Assembly: GCA_022823465.1 (NCBI GenBank)
Contig: JAJEHX010000053.1
Location: 1 to 64,000 of the forward strand
From: Candidatus Latescibacterota bacterium
Lineage (GTDB): Bacteria > JAAXHH01
Direction: 5' to 3'
DNA length: 64,000 nt
Shown one piece after another: positions 43,010-52,503 of this stretch (positions are counted from its first letter, which is position 1; the number at the start of each line of letters is the position of its first letter). The notes under the pieces were generated by a model. The model was not told where the DNA came from, made no database searches, and saw only the letters and a program-made list of their open reading frames with translations. Made by a program: the position numbers and the translations under genes.

Positions 43010-45241
43010 ATGCCTATGAGCGATTCCAAACTCTCATCTCTTGTCGTCCGTGCCCAGACCGGCGACCGCGCAGCCTACGACGACATCGTCCTCCTTTTCC
43101 AGGACATGGCGGTGGGCTACGCCTCCGCCCTGCTGGGCGATTTCCATCTGGCCGAAGACGCCGCGCAGGAGGCCTTTGTAGGCGCATGGACCGAACTGCC
43201 GCGCCTTCGGAAACCGGCAGCGTTCCCCGGATGGTTCAAGCGGATCGTCTTCATGCGCTGCAGTCGCGTGTCGCGCAAGCGACAGCCCGTGGGCATCGAA
43301 CATGCGTCGGCAGAGTCGCTGGCGACGGCCGATCCTCGGGAGGAACTGGAATCGCGCGACGAGAAAGCCAGGGTCATGGGCGCGATCGGACGGCTGCCCG
43401 ACGAAGAGCGCGTGGCGATGTTGCTGTTCTACATTTCGAATTATACGCACCAGGAAGTCGGATCGTTTCTGGGCCTGCCGGCGTCGACGGTCAACAACCG
43501 GCTGCGATCGGCCCGCAAAAAGCTGCGAAAGGAGTTGCTTAAAATGGCTGAACGGGAATTGCCTGGACAGGCACCCTCGCGCGACGAGCGCTTCGCGCAA
43601 CGGGTCGCGTATCTGCTCCAGCCCGATGACATGAAGACCGAACGCTACCAGTACGGGATCGAAGCCGTGGACGGACACCTGGCCTGGGCGCTCTTCTGCG
43701 CCAGCGGGGCAGGCGACCTGGCGCGGGTCAGCGCCATGCTCGACCGGGACCCCGGGCTGGTCAACGCGCAGTACTGGTACCAGTTTCCCATTCACATGGC
43801 GGTGCGCGAGGGTCATGCCGAGGTGGTGCAGACGCTATTGCAGGCCGGTGCCGACCCGGGCCAGTCGCGTTATACGTACAATTCATGGGACAAATTGCTC
43901 GACATCTGCGAGGAACGCGGCTACAGCGGGGTCAAGGCGCTGCTGGAGGCGGAGATGCGGGAGCGATTCGGCTACGATCCGAAATTCATCGCGTTAGTTG
44001 AGGCGATTAAAAGTCGAGATCGGACACGCGTAGAGGCGGTGTTGGCTGATCAATCCGAATTGATACACGCTTCCGACGCACTGGGCAATGGACCGCTGCA
44101 CTGGGCGGCGTTGACGAGGCAGATCGACCTGGTGGATTTCTTTGTCGCACGGGGCGCAGACCTGGAAGCCCGCCGTGCCGACGGCCAGACTCCGTTGCTT
44201 GTTTCGCTTAACGGGGACTATTGGTTCCAGTCGAGCGATTTGCCTGCGGATGCGCCGCAGGACACCTGGATCGTCACCCGCCACTTGCTCGCTTGCGGTG
44301 CGGAGTACGCACTGAGCATCGCCTGCGCGGCTGGGGATGAAGAACGAGTCGAGGCGGTGCTGGCCTCCGACCCGGTCCAAGCCCGCATCCTCGATGCCGG
44401 AAGGCGCAGTCCGCTTGCCTATGCCGCTGGTAACGCCCACACCCGGATCGTCGAAAGACTGCTGGACCTGGGCGCCGACCCCAACCTGCCGGAAGAAAAC
44501 GCACCGCGTGGAGGAGCACTTTTCGCCGCTTGCACGGGCAACTACCTGGAGACGGCGGAACTGCTGCTCAAACGAGGTGCCGATCCCAACGCCGAAGTCG
44601 ACTCTTCCGGATCCTGTCTGGCCACTGTCGAGTACAATCATGGCACAAAGGGCCATCGGTTACAGGACCTGTTGCGCGAATACGGCGCCGTGACACCGCC
44701 TTTAGCCATGGACGACGCCACGCTGGAACGAGCCGTGCGCGAGGGGGATGGCATTGTTCAGCATCCACAATTCCTGCACAAGTTGATGGGACAGAACAAT
44801 CCCGAACTCATCGGCATCTTTCTGGAAACCACGCCGGACGTGGGTGATCTTTTTCGACTGACGGACATCTGGGGCGGCAACTATCCTTCAGACCCCGATA
44901 CGGTCCGTGCCCTGGCCGCCCATGGCATTGATCTTTTCCGAGCCAACTGGATCGGCCGCACCTTTCTGCACGGCTGTGCCGAAAAGGGCGATGTCGCGGC
45001 GGCCCGCGTCTTTCTGGAGTTGGGGGCCGACATTGAGGCGATCGAGCTGGAATTCGGGGGAACGCCGTTGGCCGCAGCCGCGCGCTTCGGACAGGTGGAG
45101 ATGGTGCGTTTCCTGTTGGACCAGGGTGCCGATCCTGCTGCGCCAGTCGATTCGCCCTGGGCGCAGCCGCTATATTGGGCCGAGAAGGAAGGGCACGGGG
45201 AAGTGGTAGCGCTGCTGAAAGACCGTATATCCCTTCGATAG
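43010..45241 (+). CDS. ECF-type sigma factor fused to ankyrin repeats
   Basis: 743 residues. Residues 8-90 are a sigma region 2 (YDDIVLLFQDMAVGYASALL, EDAAQEAFVGAWTELPRLRK) and 120-180 a region 4 with helix-turn-helix (YTHQEVGSFLGLPASTVNNR). From about 224 to the end there are ankyrin repeats: FPIHMAVREGHAEVVQTLLQ, NGPLHWAALTRQIDLVDFFV, RSPLAYAAGNAHTRIVERLL and TPLAAAARFGQVEMVRFLLD. Ordinary ECF factors are under 220 residues. The tail could sense a protein partner in place of a membrane anti-sigma factor, which is absent nearby. The start ATG 43010 or 43016 is preceded by a small hairpin (42983-43003) rather than a strong ribosome-binding site. Confidence 0.9.
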   Translation: MPMSDSKLSSLVVRAQTGDRAAYDDIVLLFQDMAVGYASALLGDFHLAEDAAQEAFVGAWTELPRLRKPAAFPGWFKRIVFMRCSRVSRKRQPVGIEHASAESLATADPREELESRDEKARVMGAIGRLPDEERVAMLLFYISNYTHQEVGSFLGLPASTVNNRLRSARKKLRKELLKMAERELPGQAPSRDERFAQRVAYLLQPDDMKTERYQYGIEAVDGHLAWALFCASGAGDLARVSAMLDRDPGLVNAQYWYQFPIHMAVREGHAEVVQTLLQAGADPGQSRYTYNSWDKLLDICEERGYSGVKALLEAEMRERFGYDPKFIALVEAIKSRDRTRVEAVLADQSELIHASDALGNGPLHWAALTRQIDLVDFFVARGADLEARRADGQTPLLVSLNGDYWFQSSDLPADAPQDTWIVTRHLLACGAEYALSIACAAGDEERVEAVLASDPVQARILDAGRRSPLAYAAGNAHTRIVERLLDLGADPNLPEENAPRGGALFAACTGNYLETAELLLKRGADPNAEVDSSGSCLATVEYNHGTKGHRLQDLLREYGAVTPPLAMDDATLERAVREGDGIVQHPQFLHKLMGQNNPELIGIFLETTPDVGDLFRLTDIWGGNYPSDPDTVRALAAHGIDLFRANWIGRTFLHGCAEKGDVAAARVFLELGADIEAIELEFGGTPLAAAARFGQVEMVRFLLDQGADPAAPVDSPWAQPLYWAEKEGHGEVVALLKDRISLR

Positions 45242-45391
45242 GACGTGGCAGCCTGTAGTGGATCCAGTACGGGATCCCACCGACCGGATCGCCGCAAGGC
45301 CTGGTGCTACCTGGCCAGTGGAAGAACCATCAAACCTGGTTTCTGAAGGGGTTGGTCGTCGGAAGAGTTATGTTTTCGGGTGATGCGAATC

Positions 45392-45435
45392 AAAAACGCC
45401 CGGCCCTGGTTACATCTCTTCCAGGACCGGGCGTT
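45392..45435 (-). terminator. Terminator of the RND efflux operon
   Basis: Inverted repeat with 14 pairs and one mismatch: arms 45395-45409 and 45421-45435, loop of 11 bases. On the minus strand the stem is followed by TTTTTG, giving an intrinsic terminator about 50 bp beyond the stop of the last RND gene. The opposite strand lacks a T-tract. Confidence 0.88.
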
Positions 45436-45482
45436 CTATGTTCCGGGCGCGTCTCTATTGCACTACCCCTCAGGCTGATCTC

Positions 45483-48400
45483 TTACGCCCAGGCCCGCTT
45501 CATGCTGGACATGACCCACCGGCTCAGGTCCTCGAAGATCGTGTAGACCGTCGGCAGCAGGATGAGGGTCAGGATGCCCGAAGTGGTCAGGCCGCCCACC
45601 AGGGCCAGGCTGACCGGACCCCACTGGTTGGCGCCGCGGTCTTCCACTGGCCCGAAGATCTCGGGAAAGAGGATCGGGGCCACCATGGGCAACAGGCCGA
45701 AGATGGTGGTCAGGGACGTCATCAGGATCGGCCGCAGGCGGTGCCGGCCACCCATCAGGAGGGCTTCGGTGCGCGTCATCCCCTCCTTGCGCAAATGGTT
45801 CACGTGGTCGATGAGCACGATGGCGTTGTTCACCGCCAGCCCCGACAGGACGATGATGCCCAGGTAGGAGTTCGTATTCAGCGTCGTCCCGGACAGGTAG
45901 AACACGACGAAGGCGCCCACCAGTCCGCAAAGCACCGACAACAGGATCGTGAAGGGCTGGATGAAAGATTCCGAAATCGCCGCCATGATCAGGTAGATGA
46001 GGACCACGGAAAGCAGGATGGCGAAGAGGAACTCGCTCTGGGATTCCCGCATCATGTTCCAGTTCCGGCCCATGTTCCAGGAGTAACCGGGAGGCAGTTC
46101 CATCTGCTCCATCATCTCCGCCACCTGCGCGTTGACCTGGCGGGAGCCGGTTCCCGTGATGTTGCCGCCCACTTCCACCTGCGATTCCCGGTCCTCCCGC
46201 CGGATGGCGTCGGGTCCCTTCTGTCGCGTGAAGCTGGCCAGGTTCCCCACGGGGATCATGCCGCCTTCCGCCCGATCGAAGGTCATGTTCTGCAGCTTGG
46301 CCATGCTGGCCCGGTCCTCTTCCTCGAGGTGCAGCAGGATGTCTACCTCGCGGTCGTCCGCCTTGAACTTGCCCCGGGCGCGGCTGCTCAGCGCTGCCTG
46401 GACCGTCCGCGCCGCCTGCCGCGGCGAGATGCCGTAGGTCTGGGCCATGGCCCGGTCGACCTGCACCTGGATTTCCTCGTCGCCCCGCTCCAGGCTGGTG
46501 TCCACGTCCTTCAATCCCGGGATGGCTTCCATTCGGCCCCGGATATCCTCGGCGATATTGGAAAGCACCGCCATGTTGTCGCCGCGCAGTTCCACGTCTA
46601 CGCCCGACTGCCCGCCGCCGTACCGCCGCATGCGTCCGGGTCTCCAGCGCACGCCGGCGACCTCCGGCAATGCCTTCGTGATCCGGGCCTGGAGTTCCTT
46701 GGCCGATTCCTGCCGTTCCTCGGGCGGGGTCAGCACGATGCGGAAGTTGGCCCTGCGGAGGCTGCCGTAGGACGAGATGGACTCGATGTGGAAATCCTCC
46801 TTGCTGTCCAACAGGAGCGTTTCCACTTCGCCGAAGACCTCCTTGACGTCCTCGATGCTGTAACTGCTCGGCAGGTCGGCGGCGATGGCGATATCCCGCG
46901 TCGGCGCCATGGGCTGGAATTCCGTCTCGATGTTCTGGTACAGCCAGTAGCTTCCGTAGAGAATCGCCGCGAAAGAGGCCACCGTGACGAACCGGTGCTT
47001 CAGGTTCCAGGCCAGTACCTTGGAGTAGAGTTCGGAAAGCCGCGCGAAGAACGAAGAGGGCTTGCCCAGCGGCCGGGCGAAGAGCCGGGAGGAGACCAGC
47101 GGTATGAGCGTCAGCGCGATGAACACCGCCGCCACCATGACGATGCAGAAGGTGACCACGAAGTCCTTCATGAAGAGCATGACCCGGCTGCCGCCGCCCA
47201 GGAAGACGAGGGGCAGGAAGACGCACAGGGTCGTGGCCGTGGCCGCGATGATGGCCATGGTCACCTCGCGGGTGCCCACGACGGCCGCGATACGCGCCGG
47301 CAGGTTCGACTCCTGTCTATGGCGGTAGATGCTCTCCAGCACCACCACGGCGCTGTCCACGAGCATGCCCACGGCGAGCATCAGGCCCATGAGCGAGATC
47401 AGGTTGATGGACACCGTGGATCCCGCCCCCTGCCGGAGCAGGTACATGAAGGTAAAGGTGCAGATGATCGAAATGGGGATCGCGAGGCTGATGATCACCG
47501 TGCTCCGCATGTTGCGCAGGAAGAGGTACAGCACGATCACCGCCAGCAGACCGCCCAGCATGCCCGTGTTGCGCAGGTCAGACAGCCGGTCCGTGATACT
47601 CTGGGACTGGTCGAAGAACACGCGGGTCTCCAGATCGGCGAACTGGGGCTGGGACTTGATCTCGTCCAGCACGGACGCCGCGCGCTGCGCCACGTCCACG
47701 ATGTTGGCCGTGGATGTCTTGTACACCCGGATCGTGACCGCGTCGACCCCGTTCAACCGCTGGAAGCTGTCGTTTTCCGGGTAGTCGAATTTCACCCGCG
47801 CCACGTCGCTCAGGGAGAGGGTCGTGCCCGGTATGGGCAGATTCGCCACTTCCTCGGCGGCCCGGTACTCGTTCACCGATCGCACCGCGTACTTGCGGCC
47901 GCCCTCGGTGACCGTCCCCGCCGTCATGGTGATGTTGTTCTGCACCAGGGTCTGGCTCAGGTTGAACATGTCCAGGTTGTGGGACTGGAGCTTCTCGTTG
48001 TCCACGTGGACCAGCAGCTGCTTTTCGACCATGCCGCTGATCTCCACGTTCGCCACGCCGTCCACCCGCTGGATCCGCGGCTGGATCACCTTGGTGACGA
48101 TGTTGTAGAACTCCGCGGGATCCCCGCCCCAGGCCACGCTGAAGTTGTAGATGGGCATGTCGTTCGGATTCCAGCGGCGGATGCGGATGCGCTCCACGTC
48201 ATCGGGCAGGTCGCCCCGCACCTGGTCGATGCGGTCCCGCACTTCCATGGCCGCCATGTTCATGTCCGTCCCCGTCTCGAACTCGATGCGGATCCGGGCG
48301 TTGTCGTCGCTGGAGGTGGATTCCATGCTCTTCATGTTGCTCAACGTGCCGAAGGCGTCCTCCAGCGGACGGGAGATCAGCCTTTGCACTTCCTCGGGCG

Positions 48401-48563
48401 AGGAGGAAGGATAGGGGACGCTGACGTTCAGCGACGGAAAGGACATATCCGGCAGGAACATCAGCGGCAGCTTAGTGTAGGAAATCACACCAAGGGCCAC
48501 GACGCTGACGATGATCATGATCGTCGTGACCGGTCGGTTTACGGAAAACTCGGCTATGCTCAT
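45483..48563 (-). CDS. RND efflux transporter permease (HAE1/AcrB-like), second of pair
   Basis: 1026 residues, normal length for the family. Twelve membrane segments with two large periplasmic loops. N-terminus FSVNRPVTTIMIIVSVVALG; TM4 carries GMLVDSAVVVLESIYRHRQ, where a single Asp occupies the proton-relay position; conserved VEISGMVEKQLLVHVDNEKL and the C-terminal LIDHVNHLRKEGMTRTEALL. It should use proton motive force to export drugs, detergents or envelope-derived compounds. It overlaps the first permease gene by 4 bp (ATGA), suggesting a heteromeric pump like MdtB-MdtC. Confidence 0.95.
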   Translation of the reverse strand: MSIAEFSVNRPVTTIMIIVSVVALGVISYTKLPLMFLPDMSFPSLNVSVPYPSSSPEEVQRLISRPLEDAFGTLSNMKSMESTSSDDNARIRIEFETGTDMNMAAMEVRDRIDQVRGDLPDDVERIRIRRWNPNDMPIYNFSVAWGGDPAEFYNIVTKVIQPRIQRVDGVANVEISGMVEKQLLVHVDNEKLQSHNLDMFNLSQTLVQNNITMTAGTVTEGGRKYAVRSVNEYRAAEEVANLPIPGTTLSLSDVARVKFDYPENDSFQRLNGVDAVTIRVYKTSTANIVDVAQRAASVLDEIKSQPQFADLETRVFFDQSQSITDRLSDLRNTGMLGGLLAVIVLYLFLRNMRSTVIISLAIPISIICTFTFMYLLRQGAGSTVSINLISLMGLMLAVGMLVDSAVVVLESIYRHRQESNLPARIAAVVGTREVTMAIIAATATTLCVFLPLVFLGGGSRVMLFMKDFVVTFCIVMVAAVFIALTLIPLVSSRLFARPLGKPSSFFARLSELYSKVLAWNLKHRFVTVASFAAILYGSYWLYQNIETEFQPMAPTRDIAIAADLPSSYSIEDVKEVFGEVETLLLDSKEDFHIESISSYGSLRRANFRIVLTPPEERQESAKELQARITKALPEVAGVRWRPGRMRRYGGGQSGVDVELRGDNMAVLSNIAEDIRGRMEAIPGLKDVDTSLERGDEEIQVQVDRAMAQTYGISPRQAARTVQAALSSRARGKFKADDREVDILLHLEEEDRASMAKLQNMTFDRAEGGMIPVGNLASFTRQKGPDAIRREDRESQVEVGGNITGTGSRQVNAQVAEMMEQMELPPGYSWNMGRNWNMMRESQSEFLFAILLSVVLIYLIMAAISESFIQPFTILLSVLCGLVGAFVVFYLSGTTLNTNSYLGIIVLSGLAVNNAIVLIDHVNHLRKEGMTRTEALLMGGRHRLRPILMTSLTTIFGLLPMVAPILFPEIFGPVEDRGANQWGPVSLALVGGLTTSGILTLILLPTVYTIFEDLSRWVMSSMKRAWA

Positions 48564-51500
48564 GCCTCTGCCACCTCCTGGGGTACCGGCTGGCCGGCGG
48601 TTCTTGAAAACAGACTGAAGACTCTGGCCACGGCCGACTCGATCGTCATGTAGATGAGGGGCACGAGAACCAGCGTTACGACGGTGCCCGCGATCAGGCC
48701 GCCGATCACGGTGATGGCCATGGGCGCGCGCAATTCGGCGCCTTCGCCCACGCCGATGGCCATGGGCAGGAGACCGAGGACCGTGGTGGCCGTCGTCATC
48801 ATGATGGGCCAGAGGCGCGTCCGCGCCGCCTCCACGATGGCATCCTGCAGTTCATTACCACTGCGCCGAAGTTGATTGATATAGTCCACCAGCACGATGG
48901 CGTTGTTCACCACGATGCCGGTGAGCATGATCACCCCGATGAGGACGACTACGCTGATCGTCTGGCCCGTGAGCACCAGCGTCGCGACCACACCGATGAT
49001 GGAAAAGGGAAAGGTGAACATGATCACGAAGGGATGGAGCAGCGATTCGAACTGGGACGCCATGACCAGGTAGACGAGAAAAATGGAGAGCAGAATGGCG
49101 AACTGCAGGCTGGTGAAGGCTACCTGCATCTCCTCGTTCTGCCCCTTGATGCCCACGATGAAATCTATAGGGAGCATGAACCCGTCGATGATCCCCTGGA
49201 TGTCCTCGGCCACGTCGCCGAGGGAACGTCCCGTCAGTCCCGCGGACACGATGGCCACCCGCTGCTGGTTGATCCGCCGGATCTCGCTGGGACCTTGGGC
49301 GACACGGACTTCCGCCACGGCCGACAGCGGCACGGGCACGGCGCCCTCGGGGTTCACCACCAGCCGGCGGATGGCGTCCAGGCTGAGGCGCGTCTCGTCC
49401 TCGGCCCATACGCGGATATCGATCTTCCGGTCCCGTCGGGTCAGTTCCGTGGCCACGTTGCCCTGCACCTTGTTCTGTACGATCTCGGTAACCGTGCCCA
49501 GGTTGAGCCCCAGGTTGGCCAGCCTGCGGCGGTCGAAGAGGATCTGTACCTCCGGGTTGCCGCCTTCCATGCTGGCCTTCACGTCGGTCAGGCCGGGCAC
49601 GAGCGACATCTCGGCCGCAAGCTCCTCGGAGACCTCCGTCAACCGGGTCAGGTTGTATCCGCTGACTTCCACCTCCACCGGGTTCTTGAAACTGAAGAGC
49701 GCGGGACGGGCGAACTCGGGCGCCTCGATGCCCGGTATGGGTTCGAAACTCGCCCGGAGACGGTTCATCACGTCTTCTTCCACCTCGCCGCGGAGGCCCG
49801 GCTCCAGCCGGATGTGCAACTGGCCGATGTTCTCCCGCTCCTCGCCCGCGTTGCCGCCGGACTGCCCCATGGTGCCCGCGAGCACGTATACGGTGCTCAC
49901 TTCCGGGTAGTCGCCTGCGATACCGGACATGCGGTTCAGCACGTCCTCGGTCACGGGCAGCGGGGTGCCCACAGGCAGCTTCACGTTGACGAAGAACTCG
50001 CCCTGGCTCATCTGGGGAATCAGTTCAACGCCGATCGTGGGGACGACGTACAGGGATCCGGCAAGGACGGCCGTGCCCGTGAACAGCGTCAGCGCGCGGT
50101 GGTTCAGCGCCCAGCGGAGAAAGGGCGGGTAGACCCGCTGGATGACGGGAAAGATCCGGTCGAAGATCCAGCCCGGGACCCAGAGCACGACGCGCAGCGC
50201 CGACCAGACCACCCAGATAGCCCACCGGACGATGAAGAAAATGCCGTACAGGATGAAACCCAGACCCCGGGAGAAGCCGCTCCAGATCGCGCCGAAGACG
50301 GCGCGGGTCCTGCCCCAGGCCGTGGTCGGATCGTAAGCGGGCTTGGTGTCCTCGTCGTCCGCGGACGGCTCCCGGTCCCGGTGCAGGATCGACGAGATGA
50401 CCGGGATCAGCGTGACGGCCACCAGGGTGGCCACGATGAGGGAGAAGGTCACGGCCAGCGCGAGGTCGCGGAACAACTGCCCGGCGATGCCTTCCACGAA
50501 AACAATGGGCACGAAGACGCACACCGTGGTCAGCGTGGCGGCCACGACCGCCTGACCCACCTCGGACGCGCCCTGGCGCACGAGTTCCTTCAGGGGCTGG
50601 TCGCCGCCCCGTCTTCGATGACGGTCTATGCCCTCAAGCACCACGATGGAATTGTCCACCAGCATGCCGATGCCCAGGGCCAGCCCGCCGAGGGACATGA
50701 TGTTCAGCGAGACGTCGAAGGCGTACAGGAAGAAGAACGTGGTGACCACCGAAATCGGAATCGAAACACCGATGATCAGGCTGCTCGAACTTCGAAGGAA
50801 CAGGTACAGGACCAGGATGGCGAGGATGCCGCCGTACATGGCCGTCTTGAGCACTTCGTCCACCGACTGCTGAATGAAGATCGACTGGTCGAACACGACC
50901 TCCAGGATCACTCCGGCGGTGAGCGCCGCCAGGTTCTCCTGCACCGTCGCCAGCCGGTCCTTGACCACCTGTCCCACCTGGATCGTATTGGTACCCGCTT
51001 CCTTGTAAATGGCGATCTCGATGCTTTCCCGGCCGTTGATCCGCGCCGACAGCTTGCGTTCCTTGTGGCTTTTCGACACCGCGGCGACGTCGGAGAGCAG
51101 GATGGGCACGGTGTTGACCTGTCCGACGATGATATCGCCGATCTCGTCCACGGCCTGGAACTCGTTCAGGATGCGCACCAGGTATTCGGTCTCGCCGTCC
51201 TTGATCGTGCCGCCCGCGAGGTTGACGTTCTCCTGCTCGAGCCGGCTCGCCACCTGGGTGATGGGAATGCCGAGGCTGGCCAGCCTGGACTCGTCCAGTT
51301 CCACGTGGATTTCCTCTTCCAGGCCGCCGCTGATCTTGACGGCGGCGACGCCCTCGAGGGCTTCCAGCTCCCGCTTGATCTCCTCTTCCGCCATGATGCG
51401 CAGGGCAGTCAGGCTTTCGTTGCCGGACAGCGCGATGCGCAGGATGGGATCGAGGCTCGGGTCGAACCTGAGCAGGATGGGTTTCTCCGCCGCCTGGGGG

Positions 51501-51850
51501 AGGTTGAGCAGGTCGATCTTCTCCCGCACGTTCAGGCTGGCGAAATCCATGTTCGTGCCCCACTCGAACTCCAGGATGACGTCGGACCGCTCGGGACGCG
51601 ATATGGAACTGACGCGCACCACGCCGGTGACCACGCCCACCGCTTCCTCGATGGGTTCCGAGACGAGGTTCTCGATCTCGTTCGGCGCGGCCCCGATATA
51701 TTCGGTCCGCACCGTCAGGGTCGGGTACGTGATATCCGGCAGCAGATTGATGGGCAGCCGCGAGAAGGCGATGGAGCCGAAGAGCAGCATCGCCGTCATC
51801 AGCATGATGATCGTGACTGGCCTGCCGATGGAGAAACCGATGATTTTCAT
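48560..51850 (-). CDS. RND efflux transporter permease, first of pair, with extra hydrophobic insertion
   Basis: 1096 residues. N-terminus SIGRPVTIIMLMTAMLLFGS; TM4 region GIGMLVDNSIVVLEGIDRHR; C-terminal INQLRRSGNELQDAIVEAAR are RND hallmarks. Between TM6 and TM7 (about residues 490-585) it has an extra stretch of roughly 55-60 residues compared with its partner, including LGFILYGIFFIVRWAIWVVW and VVLWVPGWIFDRIF. This is hydrophobic enough to form one or two additional membrane or interface helices. It is part of the sigma-to-permease operon and probably pairs with the downstream permease. Confidence 0.94.
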   Translation of the reverse strand: MKIIGFSIGRPVTIIMLMTAMLLFGSIAFSRLPINLLPDITYPTLTVRTEYIGAAPNEIENLVSEPIEEAVGVVTGVVRVSSISRPERSDVILEFEWGTNMDFASLNVREKIDLLNLPQAAEKPILLRFDPSLDPILRIALSGNESLTALRIMAEEEIKRELEALEGVAAVKISGGLEEEIHVELDESRLASLGIPITQVASRLEQENVNLAGGTIKDGETEYLVRILNEFQAVDEIGDIIVGQVNTVPILLSDVAAVSKSHKERKLSARINGRESIEIAIYKEAGTNTIQVGQVVKDRLATVQENLAALTAGVILEVVFDQSIFIQQSVDEVLKTAMYGGILAILVLYLFLRSSSSLIIGVSIPISVVTTFFFLYAFDVSLNIMSLGGLALGIGMLVDNSIVVLEGIDRHRRRGGDQPLKELVRQGASEVGQAVVAATLTTVCVFVPIVFVEGIAGQLFRDLALAVTFSLIVATLVAVTLIPVISSILHRDREPSADDEDTKPAYDPTTAWGRTRAVFGAIWSGFSRGLGFILYGIFFIVRWAIWVVWSALRVVLWVPGWIFDRIFPVIQRVYPPFLRWALNHRALTLFTGTAVLAGSLYVVPTIGVELIPQMSQGEFFVNVKLPVGTPLPVTEDVLNRMSGIAGDYPEVSTVYVLAGTMGQSGGNAGEERENIGQLHIRLEPGLRGEVEEDVMNRLRASFEPIPGIEAPEFARPALFSFKNPVEVEVSGYNLTRLTEVSEELAAEMSLVPGLTDVKASMEGGNPEVQILFDRRRLANLGLNLGTVTEIVQNKVQGNVATELTRRDRKIDIRVWAEDETRLSLDAIRRLVVNPEGAVPVPLSAVAEVRVAQGPSEIRRINQQRVAIVSAGLTGRSLGDVAEDIQGIIDGFMLPIDFIVGIKGQNEEMQVAFTSLQFAILLSIFLVYLVMASQFESLLHPFVIMFTFPFSIIGVVATLVLTGQTISVVVLIGVIMLTGIVVNNAIVLVDYINQLRRSGNELQDAIVEAARTRLWPIMMTTATTVLGLLPMAIGVGEGAELRAPMAITVIGGLIAGTVVTLVLVPLIYMTIESAVARVFSLFSRTAGQPVPQEVAEA

Positions 51851-51880
51851 GTATGGCTTACCGTATTACCTGTTGATTGA

Positions 51881-52345
51881 TCAGTGTTCGTCACCGATCA
51901 GATTGTGAATCATCTGGACCAGTGCCTCGCTGGCCTCTTTCATGGTCGGCGCCTCGCGGCGCGCGCCCAGGTACAGGTCCGCATACTGCTTGCAGATCTG
52001 TAACGACGGCGTGAAGGCGCCGGCCGAATCCAGTTCGCGCCGCACACCGTCTATCGTGCGATGGAACATCTCGACCGTATCGAGGAAACCGTCCTCCTTT
52101 TTCGCCTCACGCACTTTACCCCATGTATCGGCCAGGACATCGCCAATTTCCTCTGGCTCACAGACGCACAGGGTGTGCAGTTTCGGCCAGATGGCCCGGA
52201 AACGCTTTTCGGCCTCTTCCCGCTTAGCCTCTTCGGGGGCTTCAAGGGTCAGGGAACGCTGGATCAGTTTCTCGTACTCCTGACCTTCCTGGGCCGCGGC
52301 CGGGAACGTGATCGACGCAATGAGGAGCAAGACTAACCAACGCAT
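51881..52345 (-). CDS. Small exported protein of unknown function in the RND operon
   Basis: 154 residues from ATG 52345, with GGAGGTGG just upstream; the frame is open further, but this start gives a clean signal peptide (MRWLVLLLIASITFPAAAQ). The mature part is helical and charged (EEAKREEAEKRFRAIWPKLH) and contains two close Cys (LHTLCVCEPEEIGDVLAD). It lies between the adaptor and permease genes, so a periplasmic accessory role to the pump is plausible. No family recognised. Confidence 0.75.
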   Translation of the reverse strand: MRWLVLLLIASITFPAAAQEGQEYEKLIQRSLTLEAPEEAKREEAEKRFRAIWPKLHTLCVCEPEEIGDVLADTWGKVREAKKEDGFLDTVEMFHRTIDGVRRELDSAGAFTPSLQICKQYADLYLGARREAPTMKEASEALVQMIHNLIGDEH

Positions 52346-52503
52346 AATCCACCTCCAGTGGGTGTGCCTGTTGATTCCGCGCCTGCGTCTGTTTCTGCGT
52401 GCACGGAGACTCGCGCGAGTACGGCTATACAATATATATAAGTCATATACGTCCGCGTTCATCTCCCGTCAATAGTTGCCGTGCTACTGTGAATGGCCGC
52501 CGT

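Noticed and set aside
45438-48653. A 1071-codon open frame on the plus strand opposite an RND permease gene
   Set aside because: It is His/Arg/Asp-rich antisense sequence of a GC-rich conserved gene; the minus-strand frame encodes a complete RND permease.
48872-51880. A 1002-codon plus-strand frame opposite the other RND permease
   Set aside because: Same reason: composition-driven shadow of a conserved minus-strand gene.
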